This document shows positions 8,678 through 18,052 of a stretch of DNA of 64,000 nt, piece after piece. Each line of letters opens with the position of its first letter. Position 1 is the stretch's first letter. Origin of the DNA: Cupriavidus nantongensis (GTDB lineage Bacteria; Pseudomonadota; Gammaproteobacteria; Burkholderiales; Burkholderiaceae); contig NZ_CP014845.1 in NCBI RefSeq assembly GCF_001598055.1, positions 1,736,001 through 1,800,000 on the forward strand, written 5' to 3'. The notes beneath the pieces are model-generated. The model saw only the letters and a program-made list of their open reading frames with translations. It searched no databases and was not told the origin of the DNA. Position numbers and translations under genes: made by a program.

Positions 8678-9832
8678 CTAGCGCGCCAGCTTCCCCTCCG
8701 CATGCTCGTTAAAGTAATAAAGGTGCGTATTGTCCGGCGCCTCGCTGACGCCCTCGCCGCTCGGACGGAATTCGATATGGCGCTGGAATTTTTCGCTGTC
8801 GGCCCGCGCATTGCGCTCTGCAGCCTGCAGCGCCTCGGCATAGGGCATCGGGTCCTTGGTTTTCTCGATTTCCAGCAGCAAGGTCTGTTCGTTGACCCGC
8901 ACGCTGTACTTGCCGAGATGGAACAGCAGGTACATCGCCAGCAGGTTGTCATAGTCCTGGTACGCACCGGCCTCGCGGCGGAAGTCGAGCGACAGCACTG
9001 ACGGAAAGCGGTCGGGCAGGTCCTTGAAGGCGATCTTTTCTTCCTCTTGCGGATCGACATAGGTCGAGCCGCGGTACTTCTTGTACAGCACCACATCCAT
9101 GCCGTAGTGGCGCTGGCCCCATTCCCGGATCAGCTTCATCGCCATCTCGGTCGGGATATTGGCGGTGGCTGCCGCGACCAGCCGCTGCGCAGACAACAGC
9201 GTCGCTCCGGTCACCTCCAGGTTGCGGTAGCCGGCGCCATACTTGAAAGCGGCGCCGATGGTCTTGGCGCAGTTCAGGCGCAGGTAGTCATAGCGGATCG
9301 GGCCGTGATGATATTCGGTGTTGCTGCGCTGCTGGTGATAGTCGTCGTTGATGCGGCGGAAATAGGCCGCCAGCGCCGCCTTGTCCGCCGCCGGCACGCC
9401 GTACACCCGCACCCCGATGACCGAGCGCTTGTAGATCTCGCCGAAGTCGAGCCCGAACGATGCGGTCGCGGCGACCGTCGATACGGTCTTGAACAGGTAT
9501 TCCTGCTTGGGGATGGAGACCATCAGGTCGGTGGTGTAGCGGCCGCTCGCGTGCGCGGGGTCGCGGTCGGCGTAGAAGTTGGCCGAGTACACCCTCTCTT
9601 CGCCCGCCGCATCGTCACGCAGCGCCAGCGCGATATGGCCGGCCGATCCGCCCTTGGAGGTGCCGAAGCTGATCAGCAGTTCCATGTCATAGAGGTCTTC
9701 GCGCAGGCGTGACGCGATCTGTTCGAGATTGGCCGGTTCCGGCCCGCCCTTGCTGCCGAATTCGGTGGCCAGTGCCAACCGCGGCAAGAGCAAGACCATC
9801 GCGACGAACCACAGCACCAGCCTCGTTCTCAT
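8678..9832 (-). CDS. Periplasmic protein with possible His/Cys hydrolase motifs, function unknown
   Basis: 384 residues from the ATG at 9832, which opens a signal peptide (MRTRLVLWFVAMVLLLPRLALA). The mature part has GGSAGHIALALRDD and later YDYLRLNCAKTIGAAF. A His in a GHxAL context and a Cys in an NCAKT context recall papain/NlpC-like or DUF4105-type enzymes, but the order and spacing are unusual and I do not assign a family. The charged C-terminus includes VLYKKYRGSTYVDPQEEEK. The longer upstream frame (to 10006) runs through the riboswitch region and is not accepted as the start. Confidence 0.7.
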   Translation of the reverse strand: MRTRLVLWFVAMVLLLPRLALATEFGSKGGPEPANLEQIASRLREDLYDMELLISFGTSKGGSAGHIALALRDDAAGEERVYSANFYADRDPAHASGRYTTDLMVSIPKQEYLFKTVSTVAATASFGLDFGEIYKRSVIGVRVYGVPAADKAALAAYFRRINDDYHQQRSNTEYHHGPIRYDYLRLNCAKTIGAAFKYGAGYRNLEVTGATLLSAQRLVAAATANIPTEMAMKLIREWGQRHYGMDVVLYKKYRGSTYVDPQEEEKIAFKDLPDRFPSVLSLDFRREAGAYQDYDNLLAMYLLFHLGKYSVRVNEQTLLLEIEKTKDPMPYAEALQAAERNARADSEKFQRHIEFRPSGEGVSEAPDNTHLYYFNEHAEGKLAR

Positions 9833-9947
9833 TATTTCCCCCGATTTCTGGATGTCCCCGGGCATGACCAATGACATGCCGACGATACCATGTGGCCCGT
9901 CGCCCCTCGCTCGCCTGCCCCAGCGATCCGGTACAATCCCCCACTTT

Positions 9948-10012
9948 CGAGGACGACCTCGCCCGCACCGGGTATGAATGTCCGGGACGGCCCGGCTCTT
10001 GATCAAGGAGCC
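9948..10012 (+). promoter_or_regulatory. Guanidine-II (mini-ykkC) riboswitch
   Basis: Two small hairpins with ACGR loops: P1 CGAGG-ACGA-CCTCG at 9948-9961 and P2 CCGGG-ACGG-CCCGG at 9982-9995, 20 bases apart, directly upstream of the SMR exporter. The 3' strand of P2 overlaps GGCTC (9994-9998), which can instead pair with GAGCC (10008-10012), part of the ribosome-binding site AAGGAG (10005-10010). Known for the class: guanidinium stabilises the two hairpins. Inferred: this frees the ribosome-binding site. A TACAAT at 9932-9937 is a plausible -10 just upstream. Confidence 0.9.
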
Positions 10013-10015
10013 ATC

Positions 10016-10330
10016 ATGGCTTGGATATATCTCGTCATCGCCGGAGTGCTCGAAGTCCTTTGGGCGTACTCCATGAAGCTGTCCGAGGGGTTTTCGCGCC
10101 CCGGCTACTCGGCCATCACCATCGTGGCCATGATTGCCAGCTTCGCCCTGCTCTCGCTTTCAATGAAAAGCCTGCCGCTCGGCACGGCCTATACCATCTG
10201 GACCGGCATCGGCGCCGTGGGCGCGTTTCTGGTGGGGCTGTTCGTGCTGGGCGAACCGGCCAGCGCAGTCAGAATCCTGGCGGCCGGGCTGATCGTCAGC
10301 GGGCTGGTGATGATGAAGATGGCTTCCTGA
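10016..10330 (+). CDS. gdx: SMR-family guanidinium exporter (Gdx/SugE type)
   Basis: 104 residues, four transmembrane helices, matching Gdx/SugE length. MAWIYLVIAGVLEVLWAYSMK carries the conserved Glu of helix 1 (E13), and GTAYTIWTGIGAVGA is the typical third-helix segment. Riboswitch-linked members of this group are guanidinium/proton antiporters rather than broad drug pumps, and the guanidine-II element upstream supports that. ATG at 10016 follows AAGGAG by five bases. Confidence 0.92.
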   Translation: MAWIYLVIAGVLEVLWAYSMKLSEGFSRPGYSAITIVAMIASFALLSLSMKSLPLGTAYTIWTGIGAVGAFLVGLFVLGEPASAVRILAAGLIVSGLVMMKMAS

Positions 10331-10468
10331 AGCTTCGGCATGCGTTGGCCTGCGCCGGGCTGCTGAATCCCGCGCCGCGGCTGCCCTGGCCGCTCGTTTA
10401 GAATGCCTCGCACGCGCCGCGATTCCGGACGGATCCGGCGCGTTGCCTTGTCATTCACACCGTGCGCA

Positions 10469-11458
10469 ATGAATGCTCCCCTGGAACTCGTCGGAAACCA
10501 TCCGTCGGTCGCCGCCCTGCGCGACCTGGTCGCGCGCGTGGCAAGAAGCCAGGCGCGTACCGTCCTGCTCTACGGTGAAACCGGCACCGGCAAGAGCCTG
10601 GTGGCACGCCTGCTGCACCAGCAGTCCAGCCGCGCGGACGCGGAGTTCATCGACATCAATTGCGCGGCAATCCCGGGGCAATTGCTGGAGTCGGAGTTGT
10701 TCGGCCATGAACGCGGCGCGTTCACCGGCGCGGTGGGCAAGAAGGAAGGGCTGATCGAGGCCGGCAATGGCGGCACGGTGTTCCTGGATGAGGTGCGGGA
10801 GCTCGACCTGGTGATGCAGTCCAAGCTGCTGACGCTGCTGGATGCCCGGCGCTTCCGTCGCGTCGGTGCAATCCGGCCGATCAGTGTCGACGTGCGCTTT
10901 ATCGCCGCCACCAACAAGATCCTGCTCAGCGAGGTCAATGCCGGCAAGTTCCGCGAGGACCTGTACTACCGGCTGCAGGTCATCTCGATCAATATCCCGC
11001 CCTTGCGCGAACGCGGCGACGACATCCTGCTGCTCGCGCACAACGCGCTGCAGCGCTACAACCGCCAGTACGGCAGCCGCATGGAGCGGCTCGACCCGGA
11101 AGTCGAACGCATCTTCCGCGCCTACCGCTGGCCCGGCAATGTGCGCGAACTGGAGAACCTGCTGGAGCGGATCTGCCTGCTCGAGCCGGGCCACTGCGTG
11201 TTGCCGGCCCACCTGCCGGCGCGCATCCTGCGCGAGATGAATCTGGCCGCGGCGGCTCCGGCCGACCCGATGCCCCTGACCGCTGCGCCGGCCGGCCCGC
11301 TGGATTACCACGCCGCCACGGCGCAGTTCCAGGCGGGGTTGATCGAACAGGCCCTGGCGGCCTGCGGCGGCAATCTCGCCGAGGCCGCACGCCGGCTTGG
11401 GCTGAGCCGCCATGCGCTGCGCCACCAGATGAGCAAGCTCGGATTTCCCGCCGGCTGA
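10469..11458 (+). CDS. Sigma-54-dependent activator without an N-terminal sensor domain
   Basis: 329 residues. The AAA+ domain starts almost at once: Walker A GETGTGKS (36-43), the sigma-54-contacting loop GAFTGA (83-88), Walker B VFLDEV (104-109), and RWPGNVRELENLLER. A Fis-type helix-turn-helix closes the protein (GGNLAEAARRLGLSRHALRHQ). No receiver, GAF or PAS domain is present, so activity may be set by a partner or by expression. A matching sigma-54 promoter lies 123 bases downstream in front of the AtuA gene, its likely target. ATG at 10469 is chosen over 10403. Confidence 0.92.
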   Translation: MNAPLELVGNHPSVAALRDLVARVARSQARTVLLYGETGTGKSLVARLLHQQSSRADAEFIDINCAAIPGQLLESELFGHERGAFTGAVGKKEGLIEAGNGGTVFLDEVRELDLVMQSKLLTLLDARRFRRVGAIRPISVDVRFIAATNKILLSEVNAGKFREDLYYRLQVISINIPPLRERGDDILLLAHNALQRYNRQYGSRMERLDPEVERIFRAYRWPGNVRELENLLERICLLEPGHCVLPAHLPARILREMNLAAAAPADPMPLTAAPAGPLDYHAATAQFQAGLIEQALAACGGNLAEAARRLGLSRHALRHQMSKLGFPAG

Positions 11459-11480
11459 CGCGGCGCGTACTTCGCGCAAT

Positions 11481-11497
11481 GGCGTGGAATTCACGCC
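11481..11497. promoter_or_regulatory. Inverted repeat, candidate activator binding site
   Basis: GGCGTG-GAATT-CACGCC is a perfect 6-bp inverted repeat centred about 93 bases upstream of the -24 element, the usual position of an upstream activating sequence for a sigma-54 activator. A second perfect inverted repeat, CTTTGA-TCT-TCAAAG, lies at 11546-11560. Confidence 0.5.
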
Positions 11498-11581
11498 GAC
11501 CAGGCGCGTGAAGATCGCGCACCAACCCATCCCATTGTCACAAGCCTTTGATCTTCAAAGGAAATTTCAGCATCGCCCGGC

Positions 11582-11596
11582 TGGCACAGCTTCTGC
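11582..11596 (+). promoter_or_regulatory. Sigma-54 (-24/-12) promoter
   Basis: TGGCACAGCTTCTGC has GG and GC separated by exactly ten bases, close to the consensus TGGCAC-N5-TTGC. It lies 57 bases upstream of the AtuA start and directly downstream of a sigma-54 activator gene. Confidence 0.8.
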
Positions 11597-11602
11597 GTAT
11601 TC

Positions 11603-11636
11603 GGTGTCGCGTGACTCGCTCTAACGAAGCGACACC
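11603..11636 (+). other. Leader hairpin ahead of the AtuA gene
   Basis: GGTGTCGC (11603-11610) and GCGACACC (11629-11636) form a perfect 8-bp stem with an 18-base loop in the predicted 5' leader, ending six bases before the ribosome-binding site GGAG (11642-11645). It could affect mRNA stability or bind a regulator. There is no T-run, so it is not a terminator. Confidence 0.5.
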
Positions 11637-11653
11637 TAACCGGAGAATGTTGA

Positions 11654-13015
11654 ATGCAGTCGCTGAAGATCATTTGCCCCAATGGCCATCTCGGCTTTGC
11701 CCCGCTGCGCACGGGCAGTTTCGAGATCGGCGTGGCCGCCGGACCGCACTACATCGCGGCCGATTCGGGCAGCGATGATGTCGGGCCGGTGCCGCTTGGC
11801 TCGGATACCTCGACCAGCCCCGAAGCGTGGCAGCGCCACGATCTCGAGCACATGCTGCTGGCCTCGCGGCGGCTGGGCGTGCCGATGATCATCGGTTCAG
11901 CCGGCGATACCGGCACCAACAGCCGCGTCGACCGCTATGTCGAGATCCTGCGCGAGCTCGCGCAACGGCACCGCCTGCCGCGGTTTCGCATCGGCTACTT
12001 CTATTCCGAAGTACCGAAGTCGCTGGTGCGGGACCAAATGGGCGCGGGGGAAACCATCCGCGGCCTCGATGGCTTTGCCGACCTGACCTTGTCCGAACTC
12101 GACGCCACCGACCGCATCGTCGCCATGGCTGGCGTCCACCCATACCTGGAACTGCTGCGCCAGGGCGTCGACGTGATCGTCGGCGGCCGCAGCTCCGATG
12201 CCGCGGTGTTCGCCGCGCCGGCGCTGCACCACGGCTTTGCCGCCGACCATGCCTACTATCTGGGCAAGGTGCTGGAGTGCGCCTCGTTCTGCGCGGAGCC
12301 GTACGGCGGCAAGGAAACCGTGCTGGGCGAAATCACCCGCGACGATGTCCGCGTCACGGCCATGCATCCCGAGCAGCGCTGCACCATTGCCTCGGTGGCC
12401 GGGCATGCGATGTACGAGCGCTCCAATCCGTTCGAGGAATTCGTCGCCGGCGGCAGGCTCGACATGAGCCAGTGCCGCTACGAACAGCTCGATCCGCGCA
12501 CCACCCGCATCACCGGCGCACGCTTCGAACCCGCGCCGCAGGTGCGCGTCAAGCTGGAGGGCTCGGGCAAGGTCGGCGAGCGCTACGTGGGCCTGTGCGG
12601 CATCCGCGACCCGTACACCATCGCCAACGTCGACCGCGTCATTGCCTGGGCGCGCGAACAGGTGCGCGCGCGCTTCGGCGACACCGATTATTCGCTGCAC
12701 TACAACGTATATGGACGGGACGGAGTGATGGGCGAACTGGAACCGCTGCGCGACCGCCCCGGCCACGAGCTTTGCGTGATGGTGCAGGGCGTCGCGCCCA
12801 CGCGCGAGATGGCGGAGGAAGTCGCGATGATCGGCCTGCGCCAGATGTTCTACGCGCGGCTGCCGGATGTGAAGGGCACCGCCGGCTCGGTGTCGTTCCC
12901 GCTGGACGAGGTACTGCACGCCAGCCCCGCCTATCGCTGGACGCTGAACCATACGATGGCAGTGCGCGATCCGCTCGCGCTGTTCCCCACCCATGTCGTC
13001 GAAGCCGGCGTTTGA
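11654..13015 (+). CDS. AtuA-family protein (DUF1446)
   Basis: 453 residues, full length for this family. The N-terminal part contains GSAGDTGTNSRVDRYVEI, and GVDVIVGGRSSDAAVFAAPA is characteristic. The family is named for acyclic terpene utilisation in Pseudomonas, but many members, especially those next to DUF4387, are not in terpene clusters and lack an assigned reaction. ATG at 11654 has GGAG at good spacing; the ATG at 11647 is in another frame. The stop overlaps a possible start (TGATG) of the next gene, indicating an operon driven by the sigma-54 promoter. Confidence 0.88.
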   Translation: MQSLKIICPNGHLGFAPLRTGSFEIGVAAGPHYIAADSGSDDVGPVPLGSDTSTSPEAWQRHDLEHMLLASRRLGVPMIIGSAGDTGTNSRVDRYVEILRELAQRHRLPRFRIGYFYSEVPKSLVRDQMGAGETIRGLDGFADLTLSELDATDRIVAMAGVHPYLELLRQGVDVIVGGRSSDAAVFAAPALHHGFAADHAYYLGKVLECASFCAEPYGGKETVLGEITRDDVRVTAMHPEQRCTIASVAGHAMYERSNPFEEFVAGGRLDMSQCRYEQLDPRTTRITGARFEPAPQVRVKLEGSGKVGERYVGLCGIRDPYTIANVDRVIAWAREQVRARFGDTDYSLHYNVYGRDGVMGELEPLRDRPGHELCVMVQGVAPTREMAEEVAMIGLRQMFYARLPDVKGTAGSVSFPLDEVLHASPAYRWTLNHTMAVRDPLALFPTHVVEAGV

Positions 13016-13041
13016 TGCGCCCCGTTGCCAAGGAAGCCACC

Positions 13042-13413
13042 ATGACCATTGCCAGCCAACCATCGCCCTACCCGGCCGCCGCCCCCACCGCGGCATCGAC
13101 GCAGCCGCTGCACGCGCTCGCCAAGACCATCCGCAGCAAGAACGCCGGCGTCAACAAGATTACCTTCGACATCATTTTCCGCGAGCAAGCCGAATATGAA
13201 CGAGTCAAGCGCTCCCGCGTGCTGACCCGCGAAAGCATGGCCGCGCTGTTCGGCGTGCCGGTCTCGCGCATTTCGGATTTCGTCGAATACGAGCCGGCCT
13301 TCGCCATCAAGTTCACCATGTACCGCGCGCAGCCCAGCGGCAGTGCGGGCGATGGCGATATCTTCGGCGCGCAGCAATATGCGCCGCTGCTGACGCTGGA
13401 GATTCCCGCCTGA
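13042..13413 (+). CDS. DUF4387 domain protein
   Basis: 123 residues. The core LHALAKTIRSKNAGVNKITFDIIF is the DUF4387 N-terminal motif, and SRISDFVEYEPAFAIKFTMYR follows. DUF4387 proteins nearly always accompany AtuA/DUF1446 proteins and may be a small partner subunit; that is family knowledge, not shown here. ATG at 13042 is chosen for AAGGA seven bases upstream; the ATG at 13015 overlaps the AtuA stop and is an alternative. Confidence 0.82.
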   Translation: MTIASQPSPYPAAAPTAASTQPLHALAKTIRSKNAGVNKITFDIIFREQAEYERVKRSRVLTRESMAALFGVPVSRISDFVEYEPAFAIKFTMYRAQPSGSAGDGDIFGAQQYAPLLTLEIPA

Positions 13414-13515
13414 TCTTTCCGCGCGGCCCGCCGTGGCCCGGATGGTCCGGGCCGCGCGCCGGCCGCTTCCGCAGCGTTGCCGCGCTGCTGCAACACGACG
13501 ATTTCGGAACGACGT

Positions 13516-14544
13516 ATGGACAAGACCTGTTTCAAGCGCATCTTGCACCGGCTTGCATGCCGCCTGCCCGTAGCGGTGGCCGCGGCGGCGATGGCCGCCT
13601 CCCCGCTGTCCGCCACCGCTGCGCCGCCCGATCATGCGGCCTCGGTCCCGCCGCTGATGCGGATCGTGGTGCCGTTCTCGGCGGGCGCCAGCAATGACGT
13701 GATCGCGCGCGCCATCGCACCCTCACTGGCCAAGCGCCTCGGCAACACCGTGATCGTGGAGAACCGCCCCGGTGTGGCGGGCGTGCTGGGCGCCGACTAC
13801 GTGGCCAAGGGGCCGCGCGACGGCTCCGTGCTGCTGCTGACGTCGTCGACCTTCCTGACCGCTGCCGCCACGCAGGCGCGCTCGCCGTATGACCCGCTGA
13901 CCGCGTTCGCGCCGGTGGCGCTGGTGGCCGACGGTCCGCTGCTTCTGGCGGTATCGTCCAGCAGCGCGGCATCCCGCTCGATCCGCACGCCGGCCGATCT
14001 TGTCGCCGCGGCGCGCGCCCGGCCTGGGGCGATCAGCTACGGCTCGGCCGGGGTCGGCTCGCTCGGCCAGCTCGCCACCGAACTGCTGTGCGACACCTCG
14101 AAGGTCCAGATGATGCACGTGCCGTACAAGGGCGCGGCCAACGCGCTGATCGACCTGGCCGCCGGGCAGATCGACGTGATGATGTCGAACTACAGCTCGA
14201 TCGCCACGCAGATCAAGTCCGGCAAGGTCAGGCCGCTGGCCGTGACCTCGGCGGCGCCGAACCCCGCGTTTCCGGACTTGCCGCCACTGGCCGCGTCGGT
14301 GCCGGGCTATGGCATCGAGATCTGGGTCGGCGTGCTGGCGCCGGCGGGCGCGCCGGCCGCGCTGGTGCAGCGGCTCAATCGCGAGATTGCCGAAATCGCC
14401 GCGTCGCCGGAAGTGCGCGCGATCCTCGAGCCGGACGGCTCGCGCCCGCTGGCCGCGACGCCTGCGGAGTTCGGCGCGCGCATGAAGCAGGACCTCGCGC
14501 AGTGGAAGCGCATCGCCGTGGAACGCAAGATCATCGCGGAATAG
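13516..14544 (+). CDS. Bug-family (TctC-like) periplasmic solute-binding protein
   Basis: 342 residues from the ATG at 13516, which opens a signal peptide ending near SATAA. Family motifs include RIVVPFSAGASNDVIARAIAPSLA, VIVENRPGVAGVLGADYVAKGPRDG, and VPYKGAANALIDLAAGQIDVM. Such proteins deliver carboxylates to tripartite tricarboxylate transporters; no TctA/TctB genes are in the window, as is common for Bug proteins in this group. It lies 102 bases after DUF4387 and may be in the same sigma-54 transcript, which would suggest that AtuA/DUF4387 act on an imported organic acid. Confidence 0.9.
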   Translation: MDKTCFKRILHRLACRLPVAVAAAAMAASPLSATAAPPDHAASVPPLMRIVVPFSAGASNDVIARAIAPSLAKRLGNTVIVENRPGVAGVLGADYVAKGPRDGSVLLLTSSTFLTAAATQARSPYDPLTAFAPVALVADGPLLLAVSSSSAASRSIRTPADLVAAARARPGAISYGSAGVGSLGQLATELLCDTSKVQMMHVPYKGAANALIDLAAGQIDVMMSNYSSIATQIKSGKVRPLAVTSAAPNPAFPDLPPLAASVPGYGIEIWVGVLAPAGAPAALVQRLNREIAEIAASPEVRAILEPDGSRPLAATPAEFGARMKQDLAQWKRIAVERKIIAE

Positions 14545-14667
14545 GCTCTGCCGCCACGCCCTGCACCGCCTGGCTTACGGGGGTAGAATCTGCGCCTCAC
14601 ACCGTCGAAGGCCGCCCGGTCCGCATGCCGGCCGGATCGCGGGCCTTCTGCCGTTTCGGAGGACCCC

Positions 14668-16524
<1,857 letters not shown>

Positions 16525-16570
16525 CGCGGCGGGCGATCGTCAGGCACGGACAAGCCCCCATCCGGCCAAT

Positions 16571-16897
16571 TCAAAAGAGCTGGCGCCGGCCATCATAGTC
16601 AAGAACGATCCGGTTCATCGCGCCCAGCAGCGCCTGCTCCCCGCCGCCAAGCGCCTGCTCGATCGAGCGCATATAGCCCAGCAGCTGCGCCTGGGCGGCA
16701 TTGGCTACCTCGGTGGTAATTCCCTCGTCGTCATGCAGGATCACATACGACCGCGCGAAACCGTAGACCAGGAAGTACGCGGCGGCGTGGTCCGGATCGG
16801 CGGACATCAGCGCCAGCGATTGCTCCTTGACCTTGAGGAATGCGTCCGTCCCCGGCACGCTGCTGGCAAACTGCTCTGTAACCGTCTTGAAGTCCAT
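16571..16897 (-). CDS. Conserved-looking small protein of unknown function
   Basis: 108 residues, mostly helical in appearance (MDFKTVTEQFASSVPGTDAFLKVKEQSLALM, then NAAQAQLLGYMRSIEQALGGGEQALLG). No signal peptide, membrane helix or metal motif. It begins 32 bases after the XRE regulator in the same direction, so the two are probably co-transcribed. I do not recognise the family; the regulator pairing suggests a partner or target of the same control circuit. Confidence 0.65.
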   Translation of the reverse strand: MDFKTVTEQFASSVPGTDAFLKVKEQSLALMSADPDHAAAYFLVYGFARSYVILHDDEGITTEVANAAQAQLLGYMRSIEQALGGGEQALLGAMNRIVLDYDGRRQLF

Positions 16898-16929
16898 GGA
16901 TAGTCTCTCAGGGGGAAAAAACGAACCGC

Positions 16930-17811
16930 TCAGACCTGCTGCAGCATGCGCCGCAAAAGTCCGGCACCATCGGGGCCCTTGTAGGCGCGTTGCCAGAGTG
17001 CCTCGACCATGTTGGTGTAAAGCGATACCGCTTCCGGCGCGGCCGTGACCGAGGCGATGCCCGCCGAAATGTTGGGAAACTCGCCGAAGCGGAACGGACT
17101 GATGGCCACATACGAGCCGCTTGGCCGCTCGAAGATCTGGAACGTTGCGTGGGGCATGCTCTCGTTGACGATGCCGATCTGCATCCCCGCGTGCTGCTGT
17201 TCCAGCAACACCGCGATGCGCTCCACTTCCGCGCGCGCCGCCAGCGATCGCTCCATGCGGGTCGCGGGAGGCAGGTCCATCCTGCCGACCAGCCCGAAAT
17301 GGACGAACCGCTCAAGCTCGCGCAATCCGATCAGGCTGATGATGGGCGCCGGGTGCGATGCATACGATTCCTTGCGCTCCCGCAGCAAGGCCATGATGGC
17401 CTGGATGCGGCCGTCGTCGTTGTCGCCGCTCTCCCTGAGCATCTGCTCCAGATAGCGGTCATAGTCCGGCGAGGTCAGCAGGAACGATATCGGCTCGAAG
17501 TGGGCAAGGATCCGGGTGGCGCCTTGTTCGAGCTGGCGCATGCGCTCGATGTAGGCGATGGCTGACGGGTAGTATTCCGTGCCCGCGCCGAGCAGCGATT
17601 CCAGCGAGGTATCGAGGATGCCGGCCAGGCGCTCGAGCGTCTCGATCTTGACGATCTCGCCCTTCTCCATGCGATAGACCGCTGCGCGGGAAATGCCCAG
17701 CACCTCGGCAATCTGCTCGGCACGCAGTTGCGCACCGAGCCGATAGGCACGCAGCCGCGCGCCCAGCGCCTCGAAGTCGATCCCGCCGGTTCCGCTGGCG
17801 CGACGTTCCAT
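16930..17811 (-). CDS. XRE-family regulator with large C-terminal domain, candidate regulator of the orotate operon
   Basis: 293 residues from the ATG at 17811. Residues about 10-70 form a Cro/CI helix-turn-helix (LRAYRLGAQLRAEQIAEVLGISRAAVYRMEKGEIVKIETLERLAGIL). The remaining ~220 residues are a ligand-binding-type domain I cannot name. It is divergent from the MFS/pyr operon, with a 240-base region between holding repeats and a long hairpin. That arrangement suggests it controls both itself and the catabolic operon, perhaps in response to orotate, dihydroorotate or carbamoylaspartate; this is inference. Confidence 0.82.
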   Translation of the reverse strand: MERRASGTGGIDFEALGARLRAYRLGAQLRAEQIAEVLGISRAAVYRMEKGEIVKIETLERLAGILDTSLESLLGAGTEYYPSAIAYIERMRQLEQGATRILAHFEPISFLLTSPDYDRYLEQMLRESGDNDDGRIQAIMALLRERKESYASHPAPIISLIGLRELERFVHFGLVGRMDLPPATRMERSLAARAEVERIAVLLEQQHAGMQIGIVNESMPHATFQIFERPSGSYVAISPFRFGEFPNISAGIASVTAAPEAVSLYTNMVEALWQRAYKGPDGAGLLRRMLQQV

Positions 17812-17827
17812 GTCTGTCTCAATAATT

Positions 17828-18042
17828 AGATTTTCGCCACTATAGCACGGTGCCCGCGCCGTGCACATCCATTGCCGGTGCTGCTAGGGAAAAACCCGGA
17901 AACGCCCGAAAAACGCTTGCCATGCCGCGCCAGGCCGCATAGTCTAAAAAAAAAGATTTTCACCAGTGCTACGCAATGCATTCGTGCCGTCCTCCACGAA
18001 TGCAGCGGCGTAGTGCTTTTTAAGAGGCATACAGTCTAAAAA
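17828..18042. promoter_or_regulatory. Divergent control region of the orotate operon: repeats and a large hairpin
   Basis: AGATTTTCGCCA (17828-17839) and AGATTTTCACCA (17954-17965) are near-identical direct repeats. GTCTAAAAA occurs at 17942-17950 and 18034-18042. Between them TGCATTCGTG (17977-17986) and CACGAATGCA (17995-18004) form a perfect 10-bp stem, extended by CTACGC (17969-17974) and GCGTAG (18008-18013), then TGC and five T (18017-18021). The hairpin plus T-run could be an attenuator; the repeats could be operators. TATAGT read leftward at 17844-17839 is a plausible -10 for the regulator. Confidence 0.6.
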
Positions 18043-18052
18043 TGGAGACAGC

